The translations under genes and the position numbers were made by a program. Source: Alphaproteobacteria bacterium (lineage in GTDB: Bacteria > Pseudomonadota > Alphaproteobacteria > Caulobacterales > Caulobacteraceae). Taken from it: a stretch of DNA of 64,000 nt. The stretch spans positions 1-64,000 of the forward strand of contig JAHJME010000029.1 in NCBI GenBank assembly GCA_018821435.1, in the 5' to 3' direction. How positions within the stretch are numbered: the first letter of the stretch is position 1; each line of letters begins with the position of its first letter. The notes below the pieces were generated by a model. That model did not search any database, was not told the DNA's origin, and saw nothing but the letters and a program-made list of their open reading frames with translations. Below are positions 50,986 through 59,360 of the stretch, piece after piece.

Positions 50986-51579
50986 TCAGCCGAAGCCGGA
51001 CCAGGGGCTTGGGGTGCGAGGTCCTGGCCGTATCGCAGGGCCTGGCGACAGCGCGGCCGAGCCCAAGAGCCTGTCGCGTGTGCGGCCCGGCGATGGGCGG
51101 GCGAGGACGGTGACGCCGGCGCCCGGCATCGGCTCGGCGTCGAGGTCGTGGCGGATCCGGGCGATGCAGGTCTCGACGGCCTCGTGGACGGCGTCGAGGT
51201 CCAGGTCTTCGGCGTCCAGCAGGACATCGAGGTCTTCCAGCGCCTCATAGGAATCGTCGCGTTCGTACTCGTTCCAGCCGACACGCTCGGCCTGCGGCCG
51301 GGGCGGGCTTGGCGCGGCGGCTTCGGATGGAGGCGTGGGTCGTGAAGGCGCGGGACGGTCTTCGCGGCGCGCGTCCTGCGACAGGCGGAATTCCAGCGCG
51401 ATGGTCTGGCGCACGGCGCGGGAGACGCGGTGATAGGCCAAGCCGAGCTGCGCCTGGGTCTGGACGTCGTCCGTCGCCAGCATGGCCGCGCTCAGCCGGC
51501 GCACCATGACCATCCCGGTCTCGGCCAGTTCCGCCAGCACGCGGCCGTGCCGCTCGCCCATGTCACCGTCTGTAGACAT
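50986..51579 (-). CDS. Hypothetical protein with acidic tail
   Basis: A 197-residue protein. The N-terminal helical part (VLAELAETGMVMVRRLSAAM, then YHRVSRAVRQTIALEFRLSQ) is followed by a Pro-rich linker and an acidic stretch ALEDLDVLLDAEDLDLDAV. No family or catalytic motif is recognised. ATG 51579 is chosen; the frame is open upstream only through repeat DNA. It points away from the repeat-filled gap at 51580-52000. Confidence 0.7.
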   Translation of the reverse strand: MSTDGDMGERHGRVLAELAETGMVMVRRLSAAMLATDDVQTQAQLGLAYHRVSRAVRQTIALEFRLSQDARREDRPAPSRPTPPSEAAAPSPPRPQAERVGWNEYERDDSYEALEDLDVLLDAEDLDLDAVHEAVETCIARIRHDLDAEPMPGAGVTVLARPSPGRTRDRLLGSAALSPGPAIRPGPRTPSPWSGFG

Positions 51580-51651
51580 GACCGGGAGTGAAACACGGCG
51601 ATGCGTCAGAAGCGGTCGTAGAGGGCTGAGGCCTCTCGCATTTTTCCGCCG

Positions 51652-51689
51652 TGTCATCCCGGTTTCGCGGAGCGAAGACCGGGATGACA
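51652..51689. repeat. TGTCATCCCGG palindromic repeat, copy 1
   Basis: TGTCATCCCGG and CCGGGATGACA form an 11-base perfect inverted repeat around a TTCGCGGAGCGAAG-type centre. A longer relative lies at 62263-62333. These look like an intergenic palindromic family of the genome. Confidence 0.75.
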
Positions 51690-51727
51690 AAAGGGGGTGG
51701 GCTTTCGGCCCGTTGGGGACATTGGCA

Positions 51728-51960
51728 CTCCTCGCCCCCCGCGAAGCGAGAGGGGAGAGGGTAGGGAGAGGGGCGACGCGGCATTGCCGCCGCCGCTCCA
51801 GGTTCAGCCAGGACCCATGGACGGACGGCTCGCTACTGTCGCCGCCCCGCGGCGGGGTCATGGCTGGACCATCGTGCAGGCTGTGAGGCCGGCGTCGCCC
51901 CTCTCCCTACCCTCTCCCCACTCTTCCCCCGGCTCAAGGCCGGGGTCGGGGGGAGAGGAG
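51728..51960. repeat. Palindromic interspersed element A, copy 1
   Basis: A 233-base element bounded by CTCCTCGCCCCCC and GGGGGGAGAGGAG (12 of 13 complementary) with internal arms of 28 bases at 51752-51779 and 51892-51919 that are perfect inverted repeats. It encodes nothing. The centre (GGTTCAGCCAGGACCCATGG and on) recurs, reversed, in the element at 61210-61433. With it, the stretch 51580-52000 is fully accounted for by repeats. Confidence 0.8.
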
Positions 51961-52000
51961 GCGTTCGCTCCCCACCCTTCTCGGCCCCTGGGAACGTCCG

Positions 52001-52966
52001 CTATCGGGACGACGGCTTCAGGTGGCTTTCGAACCAGGCGACCATCGCGGTCATGGCGTCGGTGGCGTAGGCGTCGGTCTTGGCCGGGTCGCCCTTGACG
52101 TAGAAATCGTGGTCGGCGCCCGCGTACAGCTTCAGCTGGTTTTCCACCCCGACCTTGTCGAGGGCGACGTGCATGGCTTCGGACTGAGCGGGCGGCACGC
52201 CCTTGTCGGCGTCGCCGTGCAGCATCAGCGTCGGCGGATCGCCCGCATCGACGCTGAAGATCGGCGAGACCGACGGATAGAGCTTGTCGTCGAACGCGAT
52301 GGGGCCGGCCTTGGGGCGACCCTGCAGGAGGGCGGCCAGGTCGGTGGGCGGGAAGTAGGCGACGACGGCCGCGACGCGATTGCCGGAACGCTCCAGCGGG
52401 TTGGCGGCGGCCGGGTTTCCGTCATCGGCCATCACCCCGGCGACGAGCGCCAGATGGCCGCCGGCGCTCGCGCCCCACACACCGATCCGCTTCGGGTCGG
52501 CGCCGTAGTCGGCGGCATGCAGCTTGATGTGGCGCATGCCCAGCCGGACATCCGAGACCGCGTCCGGAACCTGGAAACGCGGCGCGGATGAATGGTAGAG
52601 CGCGACGACGGTGAAGCCCTTGTCGATCAGCGCCTGATAGCGGGCCTGGCGTTCCTCCGGCGGGGCCCATGACGAGCGCCAGCCGGCCGAGACCATGTTG
52701 ACCACCAGCGCGCCGTTGGCGTGCCTCACCGGCTTGAAGACGTCGTACGTCAGCGCCATGCCGTCGCGGTGGCCGTAGATGACGTCGCGGACGTAGGTGG
52801 CCGTCTTGAGTTCCGCGGGCGTCGGCGCGCGAAGGGCGTTGCGAGGATAGCCGCTGAGCGGCGGGCCGGGGTCGGCAGGCGGCTGGGCCGGAACCTGCGC
52901 GACGCCGCCGCCGCCGGCGCCGACCGCCAATGCAAGGGCGAGCCCCGCGCTCCAGAGCCTGTTCAT
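52001..52966 (-). CDS. Secreted alpha/beta hydrolase
   Basis: A 321-residue exported hydrolase. The signal peptide is residues 1-23 (MNRLWSAGLALALAVGAGGG and on). GVWGASAGGHLALVAG holds the Ser nucleophile (G-x-S-x-G), LMLHGDADKGVPPAQSE the acid, and GADHDFYVKG the His. It belongs to the BD-FAE/dienelactone-like group often active on esters or carbohydrates. It begins at ATG 52966 and stands alone. Confidence 0.9.
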   Translation of the reverse strand: MNRLWSAGLALALAVGAGGGGVAQVPAQPPADPGPPLSGYPRNALRAPTPAELKTATYVRDVIYGHRDGMALTYDVFKPVRHANGALVVNMVSAGWRSSWAPPEERQARYQALIDKGFTVVALYHSSAPRFQVPDAVSDVRLGMRHIKLHAADYGADPKRIGVWGASAGGHLALVAGVMADDGNPAAANPLERSGNRVAAVVAYFPPTDLAALLQGRPKAGPIAFDDKLYPSVSPIFSVDAGDPPTLMLHGDADKGVPPAQSEAMHVALDKVGVENQLKLYAGADHDFYVKGDPAKTDAYATDAMTAMVAWFESHLKPSSR

Positions 52967-53017
52967 GGACGGTCCCCCCGATGCTTTTTTGGCGCCTGGC
53001 GAAGCTGACGCCGGCCC

Positions 53018-53353
53018 CTACTGCAAAGCAAGCTCGCCCGATGCGCCGTCGCGGAAATCGTCGGCGCCGACGAATGCGACGCTGGCCTCGTCCAGCACCC
53101 ACATGCCGATGAAGGACGGATTGGTCGGATCCAGCTCCTCGTCGATCAAGTCGCCGTCGTGGATCGACACGTTGCTGTAGTCGAAGTCCAGCGTGAGCTG
53201 TTCGGCCAGCCCCAGCATTTCGTCCGCCATTCGGCGGGCGTACCCAATCGCTTCGCTCGCGTCCGCGAAGTCGTCCACGAGCGTGTTGACCTCGGCCGCG
53301 TCGCTGTCTTGCACGGCGCTGGTGGTGACGATGGTGTAGGCGGGCATGGTCAT
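53018..53353 (-). CDS. Hypothetical acidic protein
   Basis: A 111-residue soluble acidic protein (109 if it starts at 53347): MTMPAYTIVTTSAVQDSDAA and on, a long helix, then SIHDGDLIDEELDPTNPSF. No signal, membrane segment or recognised domain is seen. It lies 50 bases upstream of the secreted hydrolase on the same strand, but with no overlap, so a shared transcript is only possible. Confidence 0.7.
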   Translation of the reverse strand: MTMPAYTIVTTSAVQDSDAAEVNTLVDDFADASEAIGYARRMADEMLGLAEQLTLDFDYSNVSIHDGDLIDEELDPTNPSFIGMWVLDEASVAFVGADDFRDGASGELALQ

Positions 53354-53520
53354 GTCTCGGAGCTGGGAAACCCCTCACCTAGCCTGTTCGGCGGCCGCGC
53401 GGGTTACAAACTGAGAAACCGCCGTTCAGGGCGAGGCAAACTCAGACCTGAAATCCAACCTTCGCGGAGCCTGTCGGGGCGGGCGATGTAAAGGCGGGTC
53501 CCAGGCCGGCCCCCAACAAA

Positions 53521-53547
53521 AAAGGGCCGCCCTTGCAGGCGGCCCTT
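53521..53547 (-). terminator. Terminator of the aldehyde dehydrogenase gene
   Basis: A GGGCCGCC/GGCGGCCC stem with a six-base loop and a run of six T on the minus strand, about 25 bases after the dehydrogenase stop. A standard rho-independent terminator. Confidence 0.88.
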
Positions 53548-53570
53548 CGCTTTCGCACCGAGGCGAAAGC

Positions 53571-55013
53571 TTATTCCGCGGCGGGCTTCGGCGCGTAGCC
53601 GAGGACGGCCTTGGTTTCGAGGAACTCGTGGAAGGCGAAGTCGCCCCACTCGCGCCCGTTGCCGCTCATCTTGTAGCCGCCGAAGGGGGCCATCATGTCG
53701 CCGCCGCCGCCGTTGATCGACACCTGGCCGGCGCGGAGCTTCGAGGCGACCTTGCGGGCCTTCTCGAGGTCGCCCGCCTGGACATAGGCCGCCAGGCCGT
53801 ACTCGGTGTCGTTGCCGATCTGGATGGCCTGTTCGACGGTGTCGTAGCCGAGGATCGCCAGCACGGGGCCGAAGATCTCTTCCTTGGCGATGGTCATTTC
53901 GTTGTTCACGTTCGCGAACACCGTCGGCTTCACATAGTAGCCCTTGTCGAGGCCGTCCGGACGGCCGACGCCGCCGGCGACCAGGGTCGCGCCCTCGTCG
54001 ATGCCGGCCTGGATCAGCTTCTGGATCTTGTCGAACTGGACCTTGTTCACGACCGGGCCCAGCTGGGCGTTACCGTTCGGGTCGCCGACGGTGACCTGAT
54101 CGGCGGCGGCCTTGGCCACGGTGATCGCCTCGGCCATGCGGGCCTGCGGGACCAGCATGCGGGTGGGGGCGTTACAGGACTGGCCCGAGTTGGTCATCAT
54201 GGTGGCGACGCCACGGCCGACACCCTTGGCGAACGCGTCGTCGTCCAGGACGATGTTGGGGCTCTTGCCGCCCAGTTCCTGCGCCACGCGCTTGACGGTC
54301 GGGGCGGCCGCCTTGGCCACCTCGATGCCGGCGCGGGTCGAGCCGGTGAACGAGACCATGTCGATCTCGGGGTGGCTGGAGATCGCCGCGCCCACGGTCG
54401 GGCCATCGCCCTGCACCAGGTTGAACACGCCGGCCGGCACGCCGGCGGCATGCATGATCTCGGCGAAGATCTGGCCCGAGAACGGGGCCACTTCCGACGG
54501 CTTCAGCACCATGGTGCAGCCGGTGGCGATGGCGGGCGCGACCTTGCAGACGATCTGGTTCAGCGGCCAGTTCCAGGGGGTGATGAACCCGCAGACGCCG
54601 ATCGGCTCCTTGACGATCATCGTCGGGCCGCGGTCTTCCTCGAACTTGAAGGTCTTCAGGACCTCGATGGCGGTGGCCAGGTGGGCCATGCCGATCGGGG
54701 CCTGGGCGCGCTGGGCCAGCGAGGCGGGGGCGCCCATTTCCTCGGTGACCGCGGTGGCCAGGTCGCCGAAGCGCTTCTGGTACTCGGTCAGGATGCGGCC
54801 CAGGACTTCCAGGCGCTCTTCGCGGCTGGTCAGCGACCAGGTCTCGAACGCCTTGCGGGCGGCCTTGGCGGCCTTGTCCACGTCGGCGGCGGAGCCCATG
54901 GCGATCTTGCCGGCGACTTCTTCGGTGGCGGGGTTTTCGACGTCCAGCGTCTTCAGGCCCTCGGCGGGATCAACCCACGCCCCATCGATGTAGAACTTGA
55001 GGTACTCGCGCAT
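53571..55013 (-). CDS. NAD(P)-dependent aldehyde dehydrogenase
   Basis: A 480-residue ALDH. ITPWNWPLNQ is the oxyanion-hole Asn region, VSFTGSTRAG the nucleotide site, AQELGGKSP the Glu general base, and NSGQSCNAPTRM the catalytic Cys (usually G-Q-x-C). KEEIFGPVLAILGY and the C-terminal GG.K.SG motif are present. ATG 55013 is preferred; the frame continues to 55079 through leader DNA. Substrate unknown. It is a single gene with its own terminator. Confidence 0.95.
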   Translation of the reverse strand: MREYLKFYIDGAWVDPAEGLKTLDVENPATEEVAGKIAMGSAADVDKAAKAARKAFETWSLTSREERLEVLGRILTEYQKRFGDLATAVTEEMGAPASLAQRAQAPIGMAHLATAIEVLKTFKFEEDRGPTMIVKEPIGVCGFITPWNWPLNQIVCKVAPAIATGCTMVLKPSEVAPFSGQIFAEIMHAAGVPAGVFNLVQGDGPTVGAAISSHPEIDMVSFTGSTRAGIEVAKAAAPTVKRVAQELGGKSPNIVLDDDAFAKGVGRGVATMMTNSGQSCNAPTRMLVPQARMAEAITVAKAAADQVTVGDPNGNAQLGPVVNKVQFDKIQKLIQAGIDEGATLVAGGVGRPDGLDKGYYVKPTVFANVNNEMTIAKEEIFGPVLAILGYDTVEQAIQIGNDTEYGLAAYVQAGDLEKARKVASKLRAGQVSINGGGGDMMAPFGGYKMSGNGREWGDFAFHEFLETKAVLGYAPKPAAE

Positions 55014-55204
55014 AGACGTCCTCCTGGCGACCTTATGTCGTGGCGGGCTTAAGGCTTGCGGCCCCTGCCCTTCAAACAATCATTTTAGTGATCAGCGATC
55101 AGGTTGGAAGCCCTGACGCTGCGAAAGAGCTGGGAAGCCTGACGGGAAAGCGCAACAGGCTGGTGACGCGCCCCCTCCGTCTCGACGCGTTCCGCGCCGA
55201 TCCA

Positions 55205-55234
55205 CCTCCCCCGTTGTCGTTGCAACAGGGGAGG
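55205..55234. repeat. CCTCCCCC-type hairpin
   Basis: CCTCCCC and GGGGAGG enclose a GTTG/CAAC inner stem. It lies between the aldehyde dehydrogenase start and the 26-residue gene and belongs to the CCTCCCCCG palindrome family also seen at 56987 and 59205. Confidence 0.6.
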
Positions 55235-55296
55235 AGCACTTGCCCGCGAGGGTGCGCCTCGCTAAAGCCCACGCAACCAAGACCTCCGGAGGCCCT

Positions 55297-55377
55297 ATGA
55301 GCGGCATCTATATGATCCTCGTCTTCGTGGCCGTGATGGCCGCCCTGAACAAGTTCGAGTTCGGCCGCTTCGACTGA
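55297..55377 (+). CDS. 26-residue membrane micropeptide
   Basis: MSGIYMILVFVAVMAALNKF followed by EFGRFD and TGA. It is one hydrophobic helix with a charged C-terminus. CCGGAGG lies just before ATG 55297 (five-base spacing), a strong ribosome binding site. The next gene starts 13 bases after its stop on the same strand, so it may share the folate-gene transcript. No known family. Confidence 0.75.
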   Translation: MSGIYMILVFVAVMAALNKFEFGRFD

Positions 55378-55390
55378 CGGGAACTCCCTG

Positions 55391-56122
55391 ATGGCCGGCC
55401 GCGGCGCAGCACTGGTGACGGGCGGCGCGCGGCGGATCGGCCGTGTCCTCGCGGCCGCGGCCGCCGAGGCGGGCTATGACGTGGCGATCCACGTCCGCGC
55501 GGAAGGCGACGACCACGCCGAGGCGGCCGCCGGCGAAGTTCGCGGCCACGGCCGCAAGGCCACCATCCTGACCAGCGACCTGCGCAAGGAAAGCGCCACC
55601 GTGGCCCTCGTGGGCCAGGCCGAGGCCGAGCTGGGGCCGGTCACCCTGCTGGTCAACTGCGCGTCCGTCTTCGAGCAGGACGCCTTCTCCGACATGAACC
55701 GGGCCTCGTGGGACCTCCACATGGAGACCAACCTGCGCGCGCCGCTGGTGCTGGCCCAGGTGTTCGCCCGCCGGCTGCCGGCCGACCGCGAAGGGCTGAT
55801 CGTCAACATCCTGGACCAGCGGGTCTGGCGGCCGGGTCCCGCGTTCTTCTCCTACACCCTGTCCAAGACGGCGCTGTGGGACGCCACCCGCATGCTGGCG
55901 CAAGATCTGGCGCCGCGCATCCGGGTGAACGCCATCGGCCCGGGGCCGACGCTGCAGTCGATCCACCAGGACCCGGCGGACTTCCAGGCCGAGGCCGAGG
56001 CCACCCTGCTGGGCCGGTCCGTGGCCCCCGCCGAGATCGGCGCGGCGCTGCGCTATCTGATCGAGGCCCGCTCGGTGACCGGCCAGATGATCGCCGCCGA
56101 TTCCGGGCAGCACCTGACATGA
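55391..56122 (+). CDS. SDR, likely pteridine reductase-like
   Basis: A 243-residue short-chain dehydrogenase: VTGGARRIGRVLAAAAAEAG has the TGxxRRxG form of pteridine reductases and FolM (Arg after GGA), NCAS replaces NNAG, and YTLSK gives the Tyr-Lys pair. Its stop overlaps folB by four bases. The motif and partner point to reduction of dihydromonapterin or dihydrofolate, but the assignment is by inference. Confidence 0.85.
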   Translation: MAGRGAALVTGGARRIGRVLAAAAAEAGYDVAIHVRAEGDDHAEAAAGEVRGHGRKATILTSDLRKESATVALVGQAEAELGPVTLLVNCASVFEQDAFSDMNRASWDLHMETNLRAPLVLAQVFARRLPADREGLIVNILDQRVWRPGPAFFSYTLSKTALWDATRMLAQDLAPRIRVNAIGPGPTLQSIHQDPADFQAEAEATLLGRSVAPAEIGAALRYLIEARSVTGQMIAADSGQHLT

Positions 56123-56487
56123 CGGGGACCAGGCTCATCAGTTCGAAAGTGTTCGTCACCGGCGTGCAGGTGCAGGCCCAGATCGGCGTCTATCGCCACG
56201 AGATCGGCCGCGTGCAGCCGCTGATCGTCGACGTGGAGCTGGATGTGCCCACCGACGCCTCGGACCGGCTGGTCGACACCTTCAACTACGAGGCCATCCT
56301 GCAGGCGGCGCAGGACCTGGCGGCGCAGGGCCACGTCGACCTGGTGGAGACCTTCGCCCACCGCCTGGCCGAGCGCTGCCTGGCCGACCCGCGGGTCACC
56401 CGGGCCCGGGTCCGGATCGAGAAGCCGCTGGCGCTGGCGCCGCATGCCGTGGCGGCCGGCGTGGAGATTATCCTGGGGCGCGGGTGA
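56119..56487 (+). CDS. folB: Dihydroneopterin aldolase
   Basis: A 122-residue FolB: VFVTGVQVQAQIGVYRHE (family 'l.Gl.....iGv...E' start), PLIVDVELDV, DTFNYEAIL, and VETFAHRLAERCL with the Glu-Thr of the active site, then RVRIEKP with the catalytic Lys. It splits dihydroneopterin in folate synthesis. It overlaps the upstream SDR by four bases, which ties both to pterin metabolism. Confidence 0.93.
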   Translation: MTGTRLISSKVFVTGVQVQAQIGVYRHEIGRVQPLIVDVELDVPTDASDRLVDTFNYEAILQAAQDLAAQGHVDLVETFAHRLAERCLADPRVTRARVRIEKPLALAPHAVAAGVEIILGRG

Positions 56488-56577
56488 GCAATTTGTAACA
56501 ACGCGACCTCTTTTCGTGACGTGGTTCCGGGTCCATTTCTTAGGAACCCAATCAAGGGACGGAGACGAAGAGAGACG

Positions 56578-56973
56578 ATGACCGACCAGGTGAGCTACGC
56601 CGCGAACGAAGACAAGACGATGCCGGCGGTCTGCTACGCGCTCTACCTGCTGGCGTTCGCCACCGGGATCACGGCCATCATCGGCCTGATCATCGCCTAT
56701 GCTCAACGCGCCTCGGCCGGCCCGGCGATGCAGAGCCACTACACCTTCCTGATCCGCACCTTCTGGATCGGCCTGGCGCTGATGATCGCCGGCGGCGTCC
56801 TGTTCGGCGTGGGCGCCCTGCTCTCGGTCATCCTGATCGGCTTCCCGATCATGGGCCTGGCGTGGATGGTCATGGGCGGCGCGGGCATCCTGTACGGCGT
56901 CCGCTGCGTCGTGGGCCTGGTGTTCCTCAGCCGCGGCGAGGCCTACCCCCGGCCGTACGCGGTCATCGCGTAG
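56578..56973 (+). CDS. DUF4870-type membrane protein
   Basis: A 131-residue protein with three to four membrane helices (MPAVCYALYLLAFATGITAI, then 'FLIRTFWIGLALMIAGGVLF', then SVILIGFPIMGLAWMVMG). The layout fits the DUF4870/TMEM-like family of small membrane proteins of unknown role. GAAGAGAG precedes ATG 56578. It is convergent with ilvE; a palindrome lies between them. Confidence 0.8.
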   Translation: MTDQVSYAANEDKTMPAVCYALYLLAFATGITAIIGLIIAYAQRASAGPAMQSHYTFLIRTFWIGLALMIAGGVLFGVGALLSVILIGFPIMGLAWMVMGGAGILYGVRCVVGLVFLSRGEAYPRPYAVIA

Positions 56974-56986
56974 TCGATCAAAAGCT

Positions 56987-57009
56987 CCTCCCCCGCTGTG
57001 CGGGGGAGG
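56987..57009. terminator. CCTCCCCCGC palindrome between convergent genes
   Basis: CCTCCCCCGC/GCGGGGGAGG with a 3-base loop, a perfect 10-base stem, between the DUF4870 and ilvE stops. It can serve both genes as a terminator and is one of the dispersed palindromes of this genome. Confidence 0.65.
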
Positions 57010-57021
57010 TGCGATTGGCCC

Positions 57022-57909
57022 TTAAGCCGCAACCAGCTCCCGGCGGACCAGCTTCGCGTAATCGTCCATCAGGCCCAGCGAGATCGCCGCCGGCGTGAAG
57101 CTGTACTCGCCGATCTGCGAGACCGGGGTCACTTCGGCGGCGGTGCCGACGACGAAGCATTCGGTGAAGCCGGCCAGTTCCTCGGGCTTGATATGGCGCT
57201 GGATGACCTCGATGCCCTTTTCCTTGGCCAGGCGGATCACCGTCTGGCGGGTGATCCCGTTCAGGAAGCAGTCGGGGGTCGGCGTGTGGATCGCGCCGTC
57301 CTTGATGAAGAACACGTTCGAGCCGGTGCTCTCGGCGATGTAGCCGCGGTAGTCGAGCATCATGGCGTCGGTGAACCCGTCCTTCTCCGCGGCGTGCTTG
57401 GAGATGGTGCAGATCATGTAGAGGCCGGTGGCCTTGGCGTGGACCGGCTCGGTCTCGGGGCTGGGGCGCTTGTACTTGGCCCAGCACATGCGGATGCCCT
57501 TGGCCCGTTCCTCGGGCGAGAAGTAGGACGGCCAGTCCCACACCGCGATCGCCACGTGGATCTTGGTCATCTGGGCCGAGACGCCGATCATCTCGGAGCC
57601 GCGCCACGCGATCGGACGCACATAGGCGTCGGTCAGACCGTTCTTGGCGCAGGTGTCCTTGCAGGCCTGATCGATCTGGGCCACCGTGAACGGGATTTCG
57701 AAGTCCAGAATCCTCGCGGACTCGAACAGCCGCTCCGTATGCGCCGTCAGCTCGAAGATCTCGCCCCCGTACATCCGCTCACCCTCGAACACGGCCGACG
57801 CGTAATGCAGGCCGTGGGTGAGGACGTGCACCTTCGCGTCGCGCCATTGGACGAACTGGCCGTCCATCCAGATCCAGCCGTCGCGGTCGTCGAAGGGAAC
57901 AAGAGCCAT
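57022..57909 (-). CDS. ilvE: Branched-chain amino acid aminotransferase
   Basis: A 295-residue fold-type IV PLP enzyme. HVLTHGLHYASAVFEGERMY and YVRPIAWRG are conserved near the start, KATGLYMICTISKHAAEKDG holds the PLP Lys region, and ECFVVGTAAEVTPVSQIG the phosphate-binding end. It makes Val, Leu and Ile from keto acids. ATG 57909 is preferred. It is divergent from petP, as I recall from other alphaproteobacteria. Confidence 0.93.
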   Translation of the reverse strand: MALVPFDDRDGWIWMDGQFVQWRDAKVHVLTHGLHYASAVFEGERMYGGEIFELTAHTERLFESARILDFEIPFTVAQIDQACKDTCAKNGLTDAYVRPIAWRGSEMIGVSAQMTKIHVAIAVWDWPSYFSPEERAKGIRMCWAKYKRPSPETEPVHAKATGLYMICTISKHAAEKDGFTDAMMLDYRGYIAESTGSNVFFIKDGAIHTPTPDCFLNGITRQTVIRLAKEKGIEVIQRHIKPEELAGFTECFVVGTAAEVTPVSQIGEYSFTPAAISLGLMDDYAKLVRRELVAA

Positions 57910-57986
57910 GGGGAGAAATCGTCCTTTCCGAAGCGCCTCTTGAACCGCCCCCACCGTCCCACGTCAAACAAATTGGGCCGTGACGC

Positions 57987-58478
57987 ATGAGCGCTCCCGC
58001 CGATCCGCGCCTGATCCTGCACGAGGACGAGCTCGATGCGGGCCTGGAGCTGATGCTGCTGGCCGAGGCGTCGCTGTGGGCGGCGGTGGACCAGGGGCTG
58101 GAGGCGGAGGGCCTGGGACTGGGCCGCTCGCACTGGCGCGCGGCGTTCCTGCTGCGGCGGCGGCCGGGCATCGGGGTGCAGGAACTGGCCCGCCTGACCA
58201 GCCTCTCGAAGCAGGCGGCCAGCCGGATCATCGTCGACCTGACGGGCAAGGGCCTGGCCGAGAAACAGGCCGGTGACGTGGACGGCCGGCGACGCAGCGC
58301 AGTGCTCACCGCGCAGGGCCAGGCGTTCGAGGCCGCGATCAGCGAACGCCTGCGCACCCATCTGACGCGGGCCTATCGCTCGGGCGGGCTGGACGGGGTG
58401 GCCGGTGCGCGCGCCATACTGGCGGCGATGGCCGGCGGTCGCACCCGCAGCCCGACCCCTGGCGGAGGACGTCCATGA
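57987..58478 (+). CDS. petP: MarR family regulator PetP
   Basis: A 163-residue MarR-type protein: LGRSHWRAAFLLRRRPGIGVQELA, LTSLSKQAASRIIVDLTGKGL (recognition helix) and the wing with DGRRRSAVLTAQGQAF. Its position next to ilvE and its four-base overlap with an OmpR-type response regulator match the petP-petR pair known in Rhodobacter capsulatus for control of the cytochrome bc1 genes. The name rests on that synteny. Confidence 0.85.
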   Translation: MSAPADPRLILHEDELDAGLELMLLAEASLWAAVDQGLEAEGLGLGRSHWRAAFLLRRRPGIGVQELARLTSLSKQAASRIIVDLTGKGLAEKQAGDVDGRRRSAVLTAQGQAFEAAISERLRTHLTRAYRSGGLDGVAGARAILAAMAGGRTRSPTPGGGRP

Positions 58479-59182
58479 GCTTCCCCGACACGCCGGCCCG
58501 GACCCGCCACCTGCTGGTGGTGGACGACGACGACCGCATCCGCGACCTGCTGAAGGAATATCTGACCCGCGCCGGCTTCCGGGTGACGGCGGCGTCCGGC
58601 GGCGCGCCGGCCCGGCGGCTGCTGGCGACCCTGGACTTCGACCTCGCCGTCTTCGACGTGATGATGCCGGGCGAGGATGGGTTCTCGCTGACCCGCTGGC
58701 TGCGGGAACAGCGGGGCGCGCCCGGCCGGACGCCGGTGCTGATGCTGACCGCCAAGACCGAGGCCGGCGACCGCATCGAGGGCCTGAAGACCGGCGCCGA
58801 CGACTATCTGGGCAAGCCGTTCGAGCCCGAGGAACTGCTGTTGCGCATCGAGGCGATCCTGCGCCGCGCCAGCGACCGCCAGCCGATGGGCGGGGCCCTG
58901 TCGCTGGGGCGCTGCACGTTCGACGCCGACCGGGGCGAGCTGTCCAGCGGCGGCGAGGCGATCCGCCTGACCGAGGCCGAGGTCGCGTTGCTGCGCCAAC
59001 TGGCCCGCACGCCGCACGAGGCGGTGGACCGTCTGGAACTGGCGCACGGCTCGGTCGATCCGTCCGGCCGCGCCGTGGACGTGCAGGTCACCCGCCTGCG
59101 CCGCAAGATCGAGGACGACCCCAAGGCGCCGCGCTATCTCCAGACCGTGCGCGGCGTGGGCTATCGGCTGGCGCCGGATTGA
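58475..59182 (+). CDS. petR: OmpR-family response regulator PetR
   Basis: A 235-residue regulator: receiver with DDDD (17-20), phosphoacceptor Asp61 in VFDVMMPGEDG and Lys in LGKPFEP, and a winged-helix end (RAVDVQVTRLRRKIEDDP, VRGVGYRL). It overlaps petP by four bases. The downstream kinase is separated by a 178-base gap filled by a palindromic repeat, so coupling to it is looser than usual. Confidence 0.92.
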   Translation: MSFPDTPARTRHLLVVDDDDRIRDLLKEYLTRAGFRVTAASGGAPARRLLATLDFDLAVFDVMMPGEDGFSLTRWLREQRGAPGRTPVLMLTAKTEAGDRIEGLKTGADDYLGKPFEPEELLLRIEAILRRASDRQPMGGALSLGRCTFDADRGELSSGGEAIRLTEAEVALLRQLARTPHEAVDRLELAHGSVDPSGRAVDVQVTRLRRKIEDDPKAPRYLQTVRGVGYRLAPD

Positions 59183-59204
59183 TGGGGGTGATGGCCAAAG
59201 CCCT

Positions 59205-59356
59205 AGCTCCTCCCCCGTCCCGAAGCGGACGGGGGAGGTGGCTCGTCCCGCAGCGGCGAGACGGAGGGGGCGCAAGGCGGCCGACGCCGAGCTTGGGGCT
59301 TAGCGCCCCCTCCGTCAGCTTCGCTGTCACCTCCCCCGCTGCGCAGGGGAGAAGCG
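59205..59356. repeat. Palindromic repeat between response regulator and kinase
   Basis: About 150 bases made of nested inverted repeats: CTCCCCCGT/ACGGGGGAG at 59209-59236, GACGGAGGGGGCGC at 59260-59273 against its exact complement at 59303-59316, and a further CACCTCCCCCGCTGCGC end at 59328 onward that pairs with the first unit. It has no coding capacity and looks like a MITE or REP-type insertion in the operon. Confidence 0.75.
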
Positions 59357-59360
59357 GTAC

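Noticed and set aside
48531..51284. A 917-codon frame on the minus strand opposite the molybdoenzyme genes.
   Set aside because: It lies fully antisense to two convincing, motif-bearing genes; the sequence is low in recognisable motifs and rich in Arg, Gly and His. Long antisense frames are expected at this GC content.
53404..53649. A small minus-strand frame spanning the terminator after the aldehyde dehydrogenase gene.
   Set aside because: It crosses a strong terminator, overlaps the dehydrogenase in another frame and has no ribosome binding site.
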